Part shown: piece after piece, positions 47,828-61,345 of the stretch
Numbering within the stretch: the first letter of the stretch is position 1
Layout: each line of letters starts with the position of its first letter
NCBI GenBank assembly: GCA_018398805.1
Contig: JAGFBZ010000175.1
Span: 372,001 to 436,000, forward strand
Direction: 5' to 3'
DNA from: Hirundichthys speculiger
Lineage: Eukaryota; Chordata; Actinopteri; Beloniformes; Exocoetidae
Length of the DNA: 64,000 nt
The notes under the pieces: generated by a model
Seen by the model: the letters and a program-made list of their open reading frames with translations, nothing else
Databases searched by the model: none
Told to the model about the DNA's origin: nothing
Made by a program: the position numbers and the translations under genes

Positions 47828-49784
47828 GTAATGTTTCATTGATCAAGATATGTTTTCCAGCGAATATCGTCTTGTTATTTATTATCTGTGGGTAATTGTT
47901 AAGCTAGCATTCATTAGTATTAACGTTTGAGCAATGTAAAAGAAAGCGGTAATACATACAAAGTGACATAATAATCTCAAAATACCAAACGGACATGAAT
48001 CGGCATAGCAAGCTATTATAACAGACTGTGTAGTCTGCATTGTTCTGTGAAAACTCAATTTGGACGGGAAACAGTAAACCATATTTCGTATTTCCATGGA
48101 CGTGTCTTGATGCTCTGAGTTTTCTTTTTGCTATCCCAAACATCGCTGCGATTTTTTAAAAACTGTATTGAACTTTAATTTGGGGATTCTGAGCGCAGGA
48201 AAGTAAATACTTCATTCAATGCTTAACAAATATTAGACGGTGCGTGTGTACTTTCACTTGAGCTACTAAACTAAATTGTATGCTAGCTGCATCCAGGTTA
48301 CTGTTGTGTACCCGAACAGCCGTGTAGCTGCTTGTGTGAATGTTTCACGTGGTTGCGTTAATAAATCAAGGCTGCACAGAATCATGGGAAAGGGAAGAAA
48401 GCAGGATGTTATGTCTTCTCAGTGATTTATCCTTGCTTTTAAAGGGTTGTTTGATTTGAAAGGAGGTCTGTTCATCAGCTGTGTATTTAATCATCTAATG
48501 CGATTGGTAAAATGTTATTAGTAATAATGCTGACATGGCCCTCTCTGATGGTAACGGCAGAGACATGCAGTCTAAATTGTTGTAAGCACTGCTTACAGCT
48601 CTCTTACAGGAACATGGATGCTCAAATATTCAATTAAGGGCCAAAAAGAAAACTTGTAACCATCAGAGCAGAAATGCTTTTTTCAAATTGACGATTGCTT
48701 GAGGTAGGTTTGATTACCTTCGTTAATTTATCTCATCATGCTGTTGTCTTTTTTAGACCACTCTGGAGATTGATTGACGGTTTGATTACTAAATGCTCAA
48801 CAACTTTCCTGAATGGCCACCTCCAGCAATATCAGCTGAAATGATGATTATAATTGATGGCAATCAAGGAAGACGTTCCAGCATTTGGGCTGGTTCATAA
48901 TATGTTTTAGCAAAATTGTCAGCAGCATGTGCTGCAGTGGAAATAAAACACATAAGGTGCTCATTAACAGTCCTCTTTTCTTTCATCCTTGTATATCCTC
49001 TGATAATCTTTGCTGCCTTATTGGGTGGGGGGACATTTTTGTGTGAGTCATAGTTTTAAAGTCACAGTTCTGTATTTGTTCTGGAAATGCTATCAAACAC
49101 GATTTTGTCATTAATTTCCTGAAAACTTTTCAGAAATGCTTTTGTGGTCATATTTCTTTTGTAACAGTTAATTCTGTTTGTATTATAAGTTCAACCGTGT
49201 TTATAATACAGAAGCTTTTACAAAACAACAACAAAAAGTAAATAGAATGAATATTTCTGCGGGGGGAAAAGCAACAACAACAAAACAAACAAAAAAAAAA
49301 AACTGAATTTGACTACTTGGAGCACCGGACCAACTTTAAAATAGGTCTTCTGCATGTCATTGTGAGCTGCCTCTGCATATCAGTAAAAAGTGAATTCCAA
49401 CATATTATTTGTTGGTTAATGAAAGAGAAGACAGAAAGGAAGATGACAGCTGAATATGTGTTACAATGAGTGTCAACAGGAGGATGTTTGAATGTATGAA
49501 TGAAATCACAACTACTGTTGCGAAAGGATATGAACCGTGTGAGAAAATGGTTGACTTAAAAAAAAATGGCACATTTGCCCTGCAGCTTACTGTTAAGTAC
49601 CACAAAAGACGGCGAAGTCTGTTATATACATGGTAGCCTTTCAAATTTTCAAGTGCAGTCTGTTCAGACATGGAATGTTTGAATATTTGGCCAGTCAGAA
49701 GGACCCTCAGTAACCTAATGTCCACCTCCGATTTAGACGCTGGAGGCTGAGATGCAAAAGAACATAGTGTGCTGAGCATCATGA

Positions 49785-50400
49785 GGAGAAAAGAAAAACA
49801 GTAGACCGAGGAAAACTTAGATAAAATCTTTTGCAGCCAATGGCTCTGGATACCATGGACATCACAAAATTCAGAGTTTCCTTGCTGAAGGTGCTTTGCC
49901 AGGACTTGGCTGGAACCACCTTCAGCTGCCTGATTGTGGACCTTTCTGCCTTCGCTTTTGTCTTCAGTAACTGAGCATACACTTTGTTGAGATCAGCAGC
50001 TAACTGAAGATGCAATAGATTCAATTTCTTTGCCTTCTTATCGTCTTGAGTTGCTTTCAAAGTATTTTTCAAGCTCATAACCCATTTATTCTGAAAGGTG
50101 CGGTCATATCAGTTTTGTATCATTTGATTTGGCTAAATGTGAGCACAGAATATATCCATATTCACCTCAGAATTAATCTTGCTACTTTAGTCAGCAGTGA
50201 GTCTCATCATCAGTGAAAACACGGCTGCCATATATGCCTCTACCATGTTTGACGCAGGATGTGGTATACTTTCATGAGCTGTTTCTTTCCTTCTACTGAC
50301 TTTTCTCTTCCCATCACTCTGACACAAGTTTATCTTGGTTTCATCTCTCCAAAGAATTTTGATTCCAGAATATGGAAGGCCAACATGGGAATATGGGAGG
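49785..50400 (-). mobile_element. Tc1-like transposase relic (family C)
   Basis: Two minus-strand frames are parts of one decayed transposase. 50187-50420 has LWRDETKINLCQSDGKRKVS, the region around the first catalytic Asp. 49779-50078 has LLKTKAKAE...AKSWQSTFSKETLNFVMSM, the C-terminal tail. The segment with the middle and last catalytic residues is missing or unreadable between them. Termini were not found; the right side abuts the foldback element at 50406. Confidence 0.75.
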
Positions 50401-50405
50401 CTGTT

Positions 50406-50710
50406 AATCCTGTGTATCATTCATTCTTTCCATTTTCAATTTTCAGTCAAAAATTTAAAAAATAAAAAAGTGACATTTTGTTTCGTTTTTCATTTTTTAG
50501 TTAAACACAAAAAGCAAAAAAAAAAAAAAAGCCTGATTTTTCATATTTCAATTTTTGACTTGGAACAAAAATATGAAATGAAAAAACATGCCACAGGACT
50601 GAATTTGTTTTTGAATATTTAATTTAATTTAAATATTTAATTGGTCCAGTTTACGTAACCCGGAAATGGCTTTGTGCGGCAGTTCAGGTAGCAACGCGGG
50701 TAGTTCAGTC

Positions 50711-50742
<32 letters not shown>

Positions 50743-51936
50743 GATAAAAATAATCATAATAATAATTCTGGACTGCAACAAAACTTTCAAGGCCCTTTTG
50801 CTGAGTCGGTGGCGTGGTTACTCCATTTAACATCAGATCTGCTCCATGCGTTCGCTGTGATGCTCCATTCTTACTGGTTACTTCGGTGCAGCTCCATCTA
50901 GTGGCGTAGATGTGTAATGACAATAGAGAAGTTTAGACCTCGATACTAAGACGACCCCCGTTTTTGAGAGTATGATTTGCGTTTTTGTGCACACCAGAAT
51001 CTTCTGTACCATGTGAAAGGCCAGAGAGGTTGTGTCAAAAAAAGGAATCGCTCAAAACCTGTTGAGAGACTGTTACTTCTTAATAAAAATGACTTAAGTT
51101 TCCCCTGTCCTGTACGTTGTTGTTCAAGTTACACAAGCTTATTTAGCACCCTCTTCCTAGTTCGACCAACACTTTCACTGTCCTCTACCTGCTCAGGTCC
51201 ATGCTATTCTCCTGAAGTGACAAAAAACTCATTATTACACAACCTGTCAATTCATATGATACTTCAGTACTGAGAAACTTTAAACACACAAAATACATCC
51301 ATGGCATATTTTATCATACACATATGAGACAATGTACATAGAGGATTTATTTGGTTATACAGTCTTTGTAAGTCATAGTCATCGATGTGCTTTGTAATTC
51401 ATATTCTCAAGGGCCATGACAGATAAATATTCAGTGTCATGACCAGCTGCCTGTGATTATACACCTGTCCAGTAGGTGGTGTTGTGTGCAGATGAAGCTT
51501 CTAGTAATGAACTCTTTCTTGAACCGATTGGCTCAAGGGGTTCGATGCCTCATGAGGCTTCACCTGACCATTACTACAGGATACCCATCTGCTGCAATGA
51601 GCAGGAAATTTCAGCATGTGTCAAATCGCTGTTGAATAAGTCCTTGATCAAACTAGTATTTAAATCTAGCACCGCCGTGCTACCCGAACTGCCGTGCACA
51701 AAGCCATTTCCAGGTCACGTAAACCGGACCAATTAAAATTTAAAAACAAATTTTGTCCTGATGCCGTTTTTTCATTTCATAATTGATTTAAGTCTAAAAT
51801 TGAAATACGAAAAACCAAGCTTTTTTTTTTTTAATGGGTAAGATTAAAGAATCAAAAATAAAATAAAACGTCACTTTTTCATTTTTTAATTTTTGATTGA
51901 CAATTGAAAATGGAAAGAACGAATGATACACAGATT
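50406..51936. mobile_element. Foldback-type element with ~280-bp inverted arms
   Basis: Left arm 50406-50698 and right arm 51671-51936 are inverted copies. Shared landmarks are the outer TGTGTATCATTCATTCTTTC / inverse near 51913-51933, T/A-rich middles, TTAATTGGTCCAGTTTACGT (50638) versus its inverse (51712-51738), and the inner GGCAGTTCAGGTAGCA (50678) versus the inverse TGCTACCCGAACTGCC (51679). The interior holds a 27-base A tract (50716-50742) and a partial hAT copy. No transposase and no convincing target duplication are visible. A solo arm lies at 12400-12557. Confidence 0.85.
50979..51583. mobile_element. Partial second copy of the 37107-38738 hAT, inside the foldback element
   Basis: It aligns with 38348-38738: GTGCAC...AATCTTCTGTACCATGTGAAAGG, CCCTCTTCCTAGTT and the terminal GATGCCTCATGAGGCTTCA ... 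CATTACTA. It has ~250 bp (about 51185-51440) absent from the other copy. The left terminus was not found. Confidence 0.75.
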
Positions 51937-54352
51937 CTGATTTTTTTTTTAAAGGTGTTTTCTGGTACAGCATAATCCGGCTTTCCTGTGTTGATTGTTA
52001 CTAGTGGAGCGGCCCAGAAGTGATCATATGCACTGCTCTGCTAGAGATACTGCGTCGATTTACACATGGCACATTGAGTTGGCAGGAAGTCAAACATGAG
52101 AATGTTGGAAAGAATCCAAATTTCAAAATAACCTCACAAGCGGGCTGTGACTCATACATGGACCCATGGAAACTGCGTGTAAATAATTCAGAGGGTTTTG
52201 GAAGAGGTTTGAACAACATATGTGGAAAGGCTCAGTTTATATATTGAAAATCACATTTTATTTGACGCCACTCATCCTTTTTTCAATCTATAATTGGAGA
52301 AAGCACAAGACATTGTGAGACATACATCTGTAATTGAGCAGACTCCCATGCAGCTGTCACAAGATCTTGAAACCTTTAGGTAAACTTTAGGTAATCTTTC
52401 ATGAGTTCAGCTGAGCAAGCGGCACTTGCTGGCAGTCTGCTCTGAATTGCTGCCTGTGGGACTTGAGGTAGCATCGAGGATGCAGCAAAGCCGAAACACA
52501 GCGCTTTCAGCGTTCTGTCTGATTTCGGCTTAAGAGCAGAATGAACATTGAGGTCTATTTTTTTTCTCTTCTAGTCCCCTTATCTCCCTCTGCTTTGTGG
52601 TAACACCAAATATCTGTTGTCATTCTTTTCTAAAATGTTGCTTTTGAATGACCTTGGTCTTGGATTAATTTTTCGGTGGTGCAGACACTAAAGAATAAGA
52701 CACTTGACACTTTGATGAGTTAGACTCTGTTCTAGTGTATAATGTATAGTGTAATGGGAATAGCTGAAAATAAGAAAATATAATAGAACCAATGGATATC
52801 TTGTCAGTGTTGATCAGAATAAGGTTTGCACATTTGACTGACCGCTGCCATCGGAGCATATTTCTCAGCAGAGAATTGCTTTGCCTTTACTTAAGCACAA
52901 AGAAGAACTCCCCATCATAATCACAGTCTAATATTTGGGACTGAGCAACTCAGTGACACCTCTGCACTATTCATTAAGTATTTATCTAGCTGAAATTGAC
53001 CCAGATATTATTTGTTTTCTTGTCTGATATTCTGGCACCTCTCGGTTGAACGTTTGAGTAGATTTTTTTTTCTTTTTTGCTCCTAAATTGTGCTCTATGG
53101 CATTATATCAAAAGAGTGGACGGTAGGAAGTCACACATTCTCAGACACACACAGAGACAGCCAGCCATACTTTCAGTGAGCCACAGTAAAGATATTGAAG
53201 TGTTATAATGTGAGAAATGTACTCTTGCAGTTGCCTGCCTGGGGCCATTGCAGAGCAGGCGGAGGAGGCAGGGGAAGATCTTATTTGCTGAAAATGGACA
53301 AAATGGTGAAGCAGCACTTTGTATTCATCTCACAAGTTTCTGCTCAACCTCACTGCTCTTTCGTTGGCATTGGCTAGTGCATGCACTGACTTTAACTATG
53401 GAGATGAGCAACATATGAAAATGCTCTCAAGGTTTTCTGAAACATTTAAACAATGAAATGTTTGTTAGCTAAGCTCCCAAACATTTGCAGTGCACATGTG
53501 TCTGAATATGATAAAAAAAAGTATGATTAAATAAATTACATCGAATCTATTTATGCTTCTTATCATGTTTGGACAACTACACTGATGTTATGACCCTTAT
53601 GCATATACACGCCTTTTAATATTATTATCAAAATTTATAACCTGTAATGCGTTAAATTCTCCTACAAATCTACAGAAATATCATAATATTGCTCAGCCAA
53701 CATAGGAAGTAGTGCTGGATGCATAGAGGAAAGCTTTAAGAAAACCTTTAAGATGGACCAAAATCCTTCCTGGAGAGTACGCTTGATGTGCCAGGAGGCC
53801 TTGCTGCGATGGAAGCCTGTTTTAGTTACACACAATCAAGTTTGACTGATGTTAACTTGATGACCTGATCTTAATAGATGTCAAATCCATATGTTTTACA
53901 ATTCATGCAGTTTCCTACCAGCATCAATGGTTCAGACGTTGGCTTCAGCAAGGCTACATCCTCTCTGTTTCTTTTTTCCTTGTAAGGTATGGCATTTGTA
54001 GTTTCTCTTAAGTGTTATAAACTAATGCAAAATACCACAAATAGTTGGGCAGCTATAGCTATTGCACTGGAGCCTTTGTTTTTAAAATGCTTCTATATGT
54101 CCCTGAGACAGAGGCCACATATTTATAACCCTTCAATACGTTGTTGTTTTTCATCAAAGTTGTGCTAGATATTTTAGCTGGTGTTGTGGTTCTGTCTTCA
54201 GGCTGACCACAGCACAAAGAAAGAACTTGTGTAAGCACTTCCCAGACTTCGGTATGTGGAGACAGGGGAGGTAAGGAAAGAAAAAAAAGAAATAAAGTCC
54301 AGAACTGTGATTTTGAAGCAAGGATGATAACCCTTGAGAATGTGAAGAATAT

Positions 54353-54378
54353 GTATGTATGTGTGTGTGTGTGTGTGA
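54353..54378. repeat. (GTAT)/(GT)n microsatellite
   Basis: GTAT units followed by about ten GT units. Confidence 0.85.
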
Positions 54379-56028
54379 GTATATTTTTGTCTATATAAGT
54401 GTGTATAAAGTGTGTAAAAGATAGATAGAAATTGCACCACCCAGGGACCAGTCTAATAAGTGGATCGGAATAATACATGCTTGCCACCTCTGCACACAGA
54501 GGCCCAATAAACTACTGGAGTAGACCCTTCAGGGCATAATCAAAGCCACTTGCAGAGTTTAGACTTGGCTCTGTAAAGGTAAACAACAAGTAAGCAGTTC
54601 TGACTCTTGGTTTTGTGTTTCCATTCATCCTGGTAATCTGAGAATAAAAACGCAGGTCAAGGATTTTATAATTTGTCCTCCTGAAAAAAAAAAGAATAGT
54701 ATCTGCATGCACTGATGAAACACAGATCTTATTTATCATATTTAGTTTTGAGATTTAAACTATATACATTGTGTTGATTTCCAAAGAGTAAAATGCTACT
54801 TACTAAAAGGGGGAAAAAAATAGAGGATAAAAGAACACAAAAGAGAAAACTGAAGTTGGGGGGGGCTATGATCAGTATTTGTTTTCGCCATGTCCAAATA
54901 CTGCTCTCACTGATCTCAGTACTTACAACTCTGTTAGAATTTTCATCCTAGTGTGTCTTTCAATGATTTCTGATATAAGTGACCCACCTCTAAAGACTTT
55001 ATAGCCAATAATTTTCACAAATTTAAAAATGTGCTTCAGGTTTGTGATTTGAGAGACTATGGTGGAAGAGCATTTGAGTTGACAAATTTCTGCCCCTGGA
55101 ATCTTGCTTGAAATATTTGATTTATAGATGCACACAATCTATGTTGAATAAAAGTGCTGAATAAAAATGATCTCTTAACTGTAATAGATTTTTTTGTTTG
55201 AAAAATATAGTTTTAAAATTCAACTATATGTTCTGAATAAAACATTGACTTTCAACAACTTTTATATGTTCTCCATAACTCAGAACCCTCTCTGTCTGGC
55301 ACAGAAAATCTAAATATATAGAATACAAGGTAAGTGGAATTATACACTTTATGAAATAAAATCTAACTAAAAATAGAGAAAAAACTGTTTATCTCTCTTT
55401 GCTCACTGGATTATAGATCCTTAACCTTTTTTCCTTATTCTTAAATATTTCAAGATAGAAAAATACACCAGATATTAGGCATAACAATTTTTTTTCAGTG
55501 TGAAGTGCAGCTATGTCCAATATATGATTTTTTTTTTTTTTTTGAGGAAAAAAAAACTTTGGAAAATTAAGTAAAAGGAGCAACAGGCACACTCAAACAC
55601 TCTGATCTATTTTTTTTTTTATCTGTTTTTTCTTTTGTGTACATACCAGCCTTGCTTTTCTAATGACAAGTCTATCAACTAAATACATACTTAACCAGAT
55701 CATACTGGTTTTTATGTATCACCATATATAATTTTTAAAACTTGTAACATCTTTCACTTGTTTATAGTATTACGTTGGTCTAATTTATTTACCAGCGAGA
55801 TTCAATTTTTTACCTGTAAATGTGTGCTCTATACATGCCAGTATTGGTTATGATGCTCCACAGATTATTTACTTATAGTGTACTTGGAGAAGATAAAACA
55901 TTTTAATTTCCTATTTAGTGCTCAAAATGAAGTTTAACTTAGTAGCACTAGTGCTCCCATTTTCAAAAAGTTTGGAGCACCCGCAAAACTTTAAAGAACA
56001 CCAACAATATATGTAATCGTCTTTATTT

Positions 56029-56065
56029 AAAAATAAATAAATAAATAAAAAATAAATAAATAAAT
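56029..56065. repeat. (AAAT)n microsatellite
   Basis: Eight or nine AAAT-type units with one interruption. Confidence 0.85.
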
Positions 56066-56959
56066 GCTTTCTTATTCCCTCCAATATGAACCAAAATAAT
56101 TCCCATAGGTTGAATATTGCTTGGTTGACAGCAATAATAATTTAACAATTAGACTTAAATAAAAGGTATATAATTAAAATAGAAAACCAACATGCACATT
56201 CAGAGAGACGCTGCTGACAATTGAAAGCACAAGCTAAAGCATCTCAGTCCATTTTTTAATTTTAATCAACTTTTCTTAGGTGTAAAAATATAGTGCAACC
56301 TTCACTTTAATGTGCAATTTATTCTATATTAAATAAGTATATAGAGGCACTTTTTTGTGTAAGAGGTCAATATATTCAGCATTTGGATGAACCCAGTGTC
56401 TTATGTAAATGAGCACTTTACTTTTAGTGATGGGGCAAAAAAAAAACAATGTCTTATCTAGGCTACCGTGGGAAAATGATGCTGCTAGTGTTTCCTAGGG
56501 GTTTTTAAGGGTCATGTTGTTTTGTGCAGCTCAGTTATCAGTCATACTGCAACCTTGACACACTTTACAGAGGACTTGTCATTTGTATGTCATGTTGTTG
56601 TCTTTCCTTATAGGCAACTTGGATTTAAGTTGCACCATGTTTTGTTAAGGTTAGAAACGTTAGCTGTGCCTCTCTGTGTCATGTGACAGTGAAACAGGAA
56701 TGATAGTAGGCTGCTATTAATTTATCTAAAACATATATTAAAGTTTAAAAACGTCAAGCTGACATGACTGATTATAGTGATTACTATCAGCTCTCTTCAG
56801 TCAGTGTGTTTATAAGATGGTCGTTCACAGGAAAAAAACAGTCACACAATTACTTTCACATTACGCATTATTTACACAAATGCTTCCAAATATATTTTGA
56901 GATTGCACAGGTAAAATTTAATAGTATTTCATAGTATTGATGAAATGATCTTAGGTATA

Positions 56960-57038
56960 TGTGTGTGTTATCGGTATCGGCCTTTAGGAGCTGAAAGTTA
57001 TCTGTATCGGTTTAAAAAAACAGTTATCGTGCATCCCT
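56960..57038. mobile_element. Terminal relic of a hAT-like element
   Basis: TTATCGGTATCGGCC, CTGTATCGGTTT and AGTTATCGTGCATCCCTA: the GTGCATCCCTA-type terminus with ATCGGTATCGG subterminal repeats seen in fish hAT elements. The other end is not recognised. Confidence 0.45.
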
Positions 57039-58023
57039 AATTTAAATAAATGGGGTTGTCCCTCTAATTTTCCCTTTTTTTTCCTGTTATCTTATGGATG
57101 CGTATATGCTACAGCTTATTCTCAGGTGATTAGTCTGTTTGTCTGTTTCATCATAGGAAGAGAGAGAAATACTGTTCCCAACCCCTCGTCTCCCTTGTGC
57201 CAATAAAACCCAAATTGTGGATAAAAAAAGCACAAGCCAAAATGTTTCGCTGCTCTCCCAGTAAATTCAGGAGGGATTTGTTTGGATCTCGCTCATTAAC
57301 TGTAGTTATCTGAATTATTGATGCACCAGTGTCAGGCCTGTTTTCCTAGTGACTGATGGCTTGTGTTCCTATGTCATTTTCATTCTCTGTTATTCTTCCT
57401 TTTCCTCCTCCTTTTCCTCCCCTTTCTATCACATCTATAACTCATTTCTGAATGACAAAAGAATTTCCATCTCTGGTTCTCCATCACCTGAACAAACCTT
57501 TTTGGTTCCTGTGTAACTTCTCTTCATTTCTTTTATGAACCAAAATTCTCTTTTCACTCGCCCCTGTGACATTTTGATAATTATGTGCCATCATGAAGCG
57601 ATTTCTCTAATCCATGTTCTTTGGGCTTTTCCTATACATGCTTCCTAACTGCTGTAATATTATTGGCATTTCTGTAGCTATTTTCTTGGCTAGTATAGCA
57701 AAATCTGATAGGGATGCAGGGCATTTCCCTGTTGATGCTAACATTCTCACTGCCATTAATCAAAGTCATGGGCACCCAAGGAAATGGTTTTCTTTCATTC
57801 TTTTTTTTTGTCCAGTTGTTTATTTAATCAGGTAGTCAGTTATTTTCTCATAAATCATTCATCTTTTGAATGGGTAATTCACCAACTATTCAGTCAGTCA
57901 TTTATTCTGACATTACAACTGAGTATTATAGAGCTAAAGAAAATTGTATAGGGATATGTTACATGTAGGAACAACATTGACATTCAATTTTGCTTTTCTG
58001 CAATTATTACTCTGTAATAATGC

Positions 58024-58043
58024 GTGTGTGTGTGTGTGTGTGT
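58024..58043. repeat. (TG)n microsatellite
   Basis: Ten TG units, next to the left end of a Tc1-like relic. Confidence 0.9.
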
Positions 58044-58044
58044 A

Positions 58045-58835
58045 TAAAATATGTGTTGTAAAAGTATTTGCCCCTTCCTGATTTCCTTTTTTTTGCATGT
58101 TTTTTTATACTAAATGTTTCAGATTATCAAACGCACTTAAACATTAGACAAAGATAACCCAAGTAAACACAAAATGCAGTTTTTATGTGGTGATTTTATT
58201 AAGGGGAAAAAAACCTATCCAGACCTACATGCCCCCACCCCCCTCCCAAATTAAACATTAAATAATGAACTAACAGTGATAAATCACAGTTTTTTGAAAG
58301 TTGAGTTCAATTTCACTGGCTACACTCAGGCCTGAGTACTGCCAGATCTGTCACATTAAGAGATCACTTAACTAGAACCTGTCTGATTAAGTTCCCAAAA
58401 AGCAAGACACGTTCCCATCGAAAGAAATTCAGGAACAGACGAAAAACAAAGTAATTGACATCTATCAGTCTAGAAAAGGTTACAAAGCCATTTTTTAAAG
58501 TATTGAGACTCCAGGGAACTACAGTGAGAGCCATTATCCACAAATGGAGAGAACATGGGACAGTAGTGAACCTTCCCAGGAGTGGCTGGCCTAAATGAAT
58601 TACCCCAAGTGCACAGTGACGACTCATCCAAGAGGTCACAAAAGAACCCACAACAACATCTAAAGAATTGCAGGCCTCGCTTGCCTCAGTTAAGGTTGGT
58701 GTTCATGATTCAACCATCAGAAAGAGACTCGGCAAAAATGGCATGATGGCAGAGTTCCAAGGCCAAAACCACTGCTGAGCAAAAAGAACATAAAAGCTCG
58801 TCTCAGTTTTGCCTAAAAACATCTTGATAAAAACC
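58045..58835 (+). mobile_element. Tc1-like transposon, 5' half only (family D)
   Basis: The left inverted-repeat region (AAAGTATTTGCCCCTTCCTG, 58060-58079) is followed by a decayed N-terminal transposase region: GYKAI-type helix at about 58478-58495, ALS(L)Q(G)TTVRAIIHKWREH-type at about 58505-58555, TIRKRLGKNG-type at about 58713-58745, then KNIKARLSFA near 58785-58815. The copy ends near 58835, just before the first catalytic Asp would occur, and is replaced by an unrelated LINE fragment. Stops and frameshifts are present. Confidence 0.8.
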
Positions 58836-58904
58836 AAAAGTCTTCTTGATGAGTCATTTTCTGAGTCAAGAAAATGTCAGTCAATATATCAGTCAAAAGT
58901 ATTT

Positions 58905-59500
58905 TTCCAGCATATTGATGGGGTCTCCTTTAGAAGCAGTTTCCAGCACACCTGCCTGGCGATTTCAAGAAAGCTGGGTATTCCAAACTGTTGTTTTTCT
59001 ACAAAAGCGCAAACAACAATTGGAACCTGTTCCCCAACCCGAAGGTGCAGGGATGTTATCCTCTTTTCTCCACCATGGAAAATCCCAGCATACAGACTCC
59101 CAGTATAGGGGGGCTATGGGTTAGCTCACTCCAGTCAACTACCCTCACCATAAGTGGAACAAAGTCCAGCCGTTCTGAAGGAGATTTTTTCAGGAACCCA
59201 CACTCTGAGTTGAGGTGAACCCAACTGTATCTAGATGCTACCTCTTAACCTCACCCATAAGTTCAGGCATGTTCCAAGTGCCTTGTTTTAGAAGCCAAGG
59301 GTCAGCAGGCCAAGGTCTCTGCCTTTGGCTGCCACCCATGGCACAATGCACTTGACTGACACAGCCCCTCCTGCAAGTTGTGCCCACGAAGGCAAAGCCA
59401 TTGTTCTCATTAACACCTGAGCCCAGCTGGGCCACATGGTGAGGCCCCAGTGATCCACATCCAGGTGAGGGAAATGTGGCTCCTTGAGTTTTCCTCTTCA
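58905..59500 (-). mobile_element. 5' part of a LINE (5' UTR and start of AP-endonuclease)
   Basis: Read on the minus strand, a GC-rich 5' UTR-like block (59480-59260; includes CCTCACCTGGATGTGGATCA) is followed by decayed coding sequence that resembles the N-terminal endonuclease of fish non-LTR elements: GLTSTQSVGS-like near 59215, ERLDFVPLMVRVVDWSE-like near 59150, then a PAPSGWGT region near 59050 and a DPINMLE end near 58905. It is unusual among LINE insertions in keeping the 5' portion; the reverse transcriptase is absent. Confidence 0.65.
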
Positions 59501-60022
59501 TGTGCTTCCAGAATTGTTCTTGGGGTGCATTCACACCAGCCCCCTTTGGTCTGCTTAAATCAAACCAGACTTGGTTTGCTCAGACAGTCTGGTCGCTTTT
59601 GGGAGGTGTGAATACTCAGTTGAACTTTAATGCTGACCAAAGAAGTAAACTCTGGTTTGCCTAAAATCATAGGTCTTGGTCAGCTTCAAGTGAACCAAAT
59701 GCAAGAAACAGACTTGAATGCATGGCATTGTGGGTAAACACAATCTGATCACAAATGCATGTGAAATGTAAAAATAATAACACAGTTGCTATAAGACAGC
59801 TATAATTTGATTTAGGTCCATGTTTTGTTTATGTGGTGAAAACAGAAATTGTCCTGCATTAACCAGTAGATGAGTGAGGCTTCCTGTCTTGGCTTTTCCT
59901 TTAGCAATTCTTGATGCAGTGTCACTACAGGCAAGGAGGGGAATGCGTTTCTCAAAAGGTTTGGTTCATTCTCAAATTGACTGGAGTGTGAAAGCAAACT
60001 TGGACCAGCTGAATGTTACAAC

Positions 60023-61345
60023 TAGGGTTGTCCCGATCCGATCTCGTGATCGGAAATTGGAACCGATCACGTGGTTTCAGAATTGATCGCAATCGGATGT
60101 TGCATGCCGATCTCAGATCGGATATATATTTCATTCTTACTATTTTGATTACCGCTATTTATTTCAAGCTTATTATCACAGATAATACCCTAGTAGAAAT
60201 CTCTCACCTGCATATAATGCATGAACAGATCACTACATTTTATTGTGAGAGCTTTCTCTATAAAATAGAGGCGAGAAGGCATGTCAAAACGGGGTTCCAG
60301 GAAACCCACTAACATAAGCTCTGACAGCACTTCAAAAGAGGGTTAAGGACAAACTTCTTGTCTTGTTATCAGACACCCCCTTCATTTCGTTCACCACAGA
60401 CGTCTGGAGTTCGTCTGTGGCTCCGATGTCCCTCCTAAGCCTCACCGCTTAGTGGGTCGACTCTAGTTTTGTTTTACGCCGTGCGACCCTGCATGCCCCG
60501 GAATTTCACGGATCCCACACAGCAGAGCGCATCAAACAGACTATGGAGAAAATGCAAAACAACTGGGGTATCAACAAGCAACGGGTCCACGTAATTTTGC
60601 GCGACAACACTGCTAATATGAAGAAGGATATGAGTAAGATTGGGGTGCGGAGTGTAGGCTGTGAATGAGGGCTTGCTTTCTCAACACAGCATGATAGACA
60701 CCCTGGCTACCGCGAGGAAAATCTAGTACATTTTTTTTACTAGTGAATACGTGTACTATACTTGATCGTTCAAGCTACTTCACAGAAGTCTGTTATACTG
60801 GTGCACTATTTATTATTTAATTGTTGAAGCTACTTCAAAGAGAAGTGCACTGTTTAAGTGTTAAAAAATAAAATAGAAATGGGAGACAACCTGTATCTGT
60901 TTATTCTGTATTTGTTCATTTTTTTTATAATGTGTTATGAAAGTATCGGATCGGGACTCTGTATCGGCAGACACTCAAAATCAAATGACTCGGAATCGGA
61001 CCAGGCCCAAAAAAATCCTGATCGGGACATCCCTAAGTGAGACTGTTGAACAGTCACTGTTCTATAACTAAATGTGTTTTATAATAATTTCCCAAACAAA
61101 AAAGAAAGAAAGAAGAGTGTTTAAATAAGTTATTGTTTATTTTATGAGATGATAAAAGCTTTTAATCTCAGCTTGGATGCAGGCCTATTTATTAATGTAC
61201 ACAGGAAATAAAATGCAAGGGAAATTAATCTCTGTTTGCCCACTCAAAAAAAGTGAAATCGGATCGGGAAAAATCGGGAATCAGCCGAACATCAAAATTA
61301 AAAGATTGGAATTAGATCGGGACCCAAAAAACATGATTGGGACAT
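60023..61345 (+). mobile_element. hAT element (TAGGG-TTGTCCCGATC type) nested in MITE
   Basis: The left end is TAGGGTTGTCCCGATCCGAT at 60023. Two right-type ends are present: GATCGGGACATCCCTA ending at 61035 and GATTGGGACATCCC ending near 61345. The region between them (61036-61345) has the same GATCGGGA-rich character, so either two copies overlap or the element contains a duplicated terminus. Multiple ATCGGATCGG-type subterminal blocks occur at both ends. Flanking octamers (GTTACAAC and ATTCAAAC) agree only partly. Confidence 0.7.
60381..60668 (+). pseudogene. hAT transposase fragment
   Basis: A 96-codon in-frame stretch with one internal stop (TAG 60450-60452). It contains FTTDVWSS (first catalytic Asp of hAT transposases) at codons 4-11 and RDNTANM (second catalytic Asp) at about codons 74-80, the usual spacing for the family. 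It ends at TGA 60666 just before the expected insertion domain. The BED finger, the last catalytic Glu and the dimerisation domain are absent. Confidence 0.8.
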
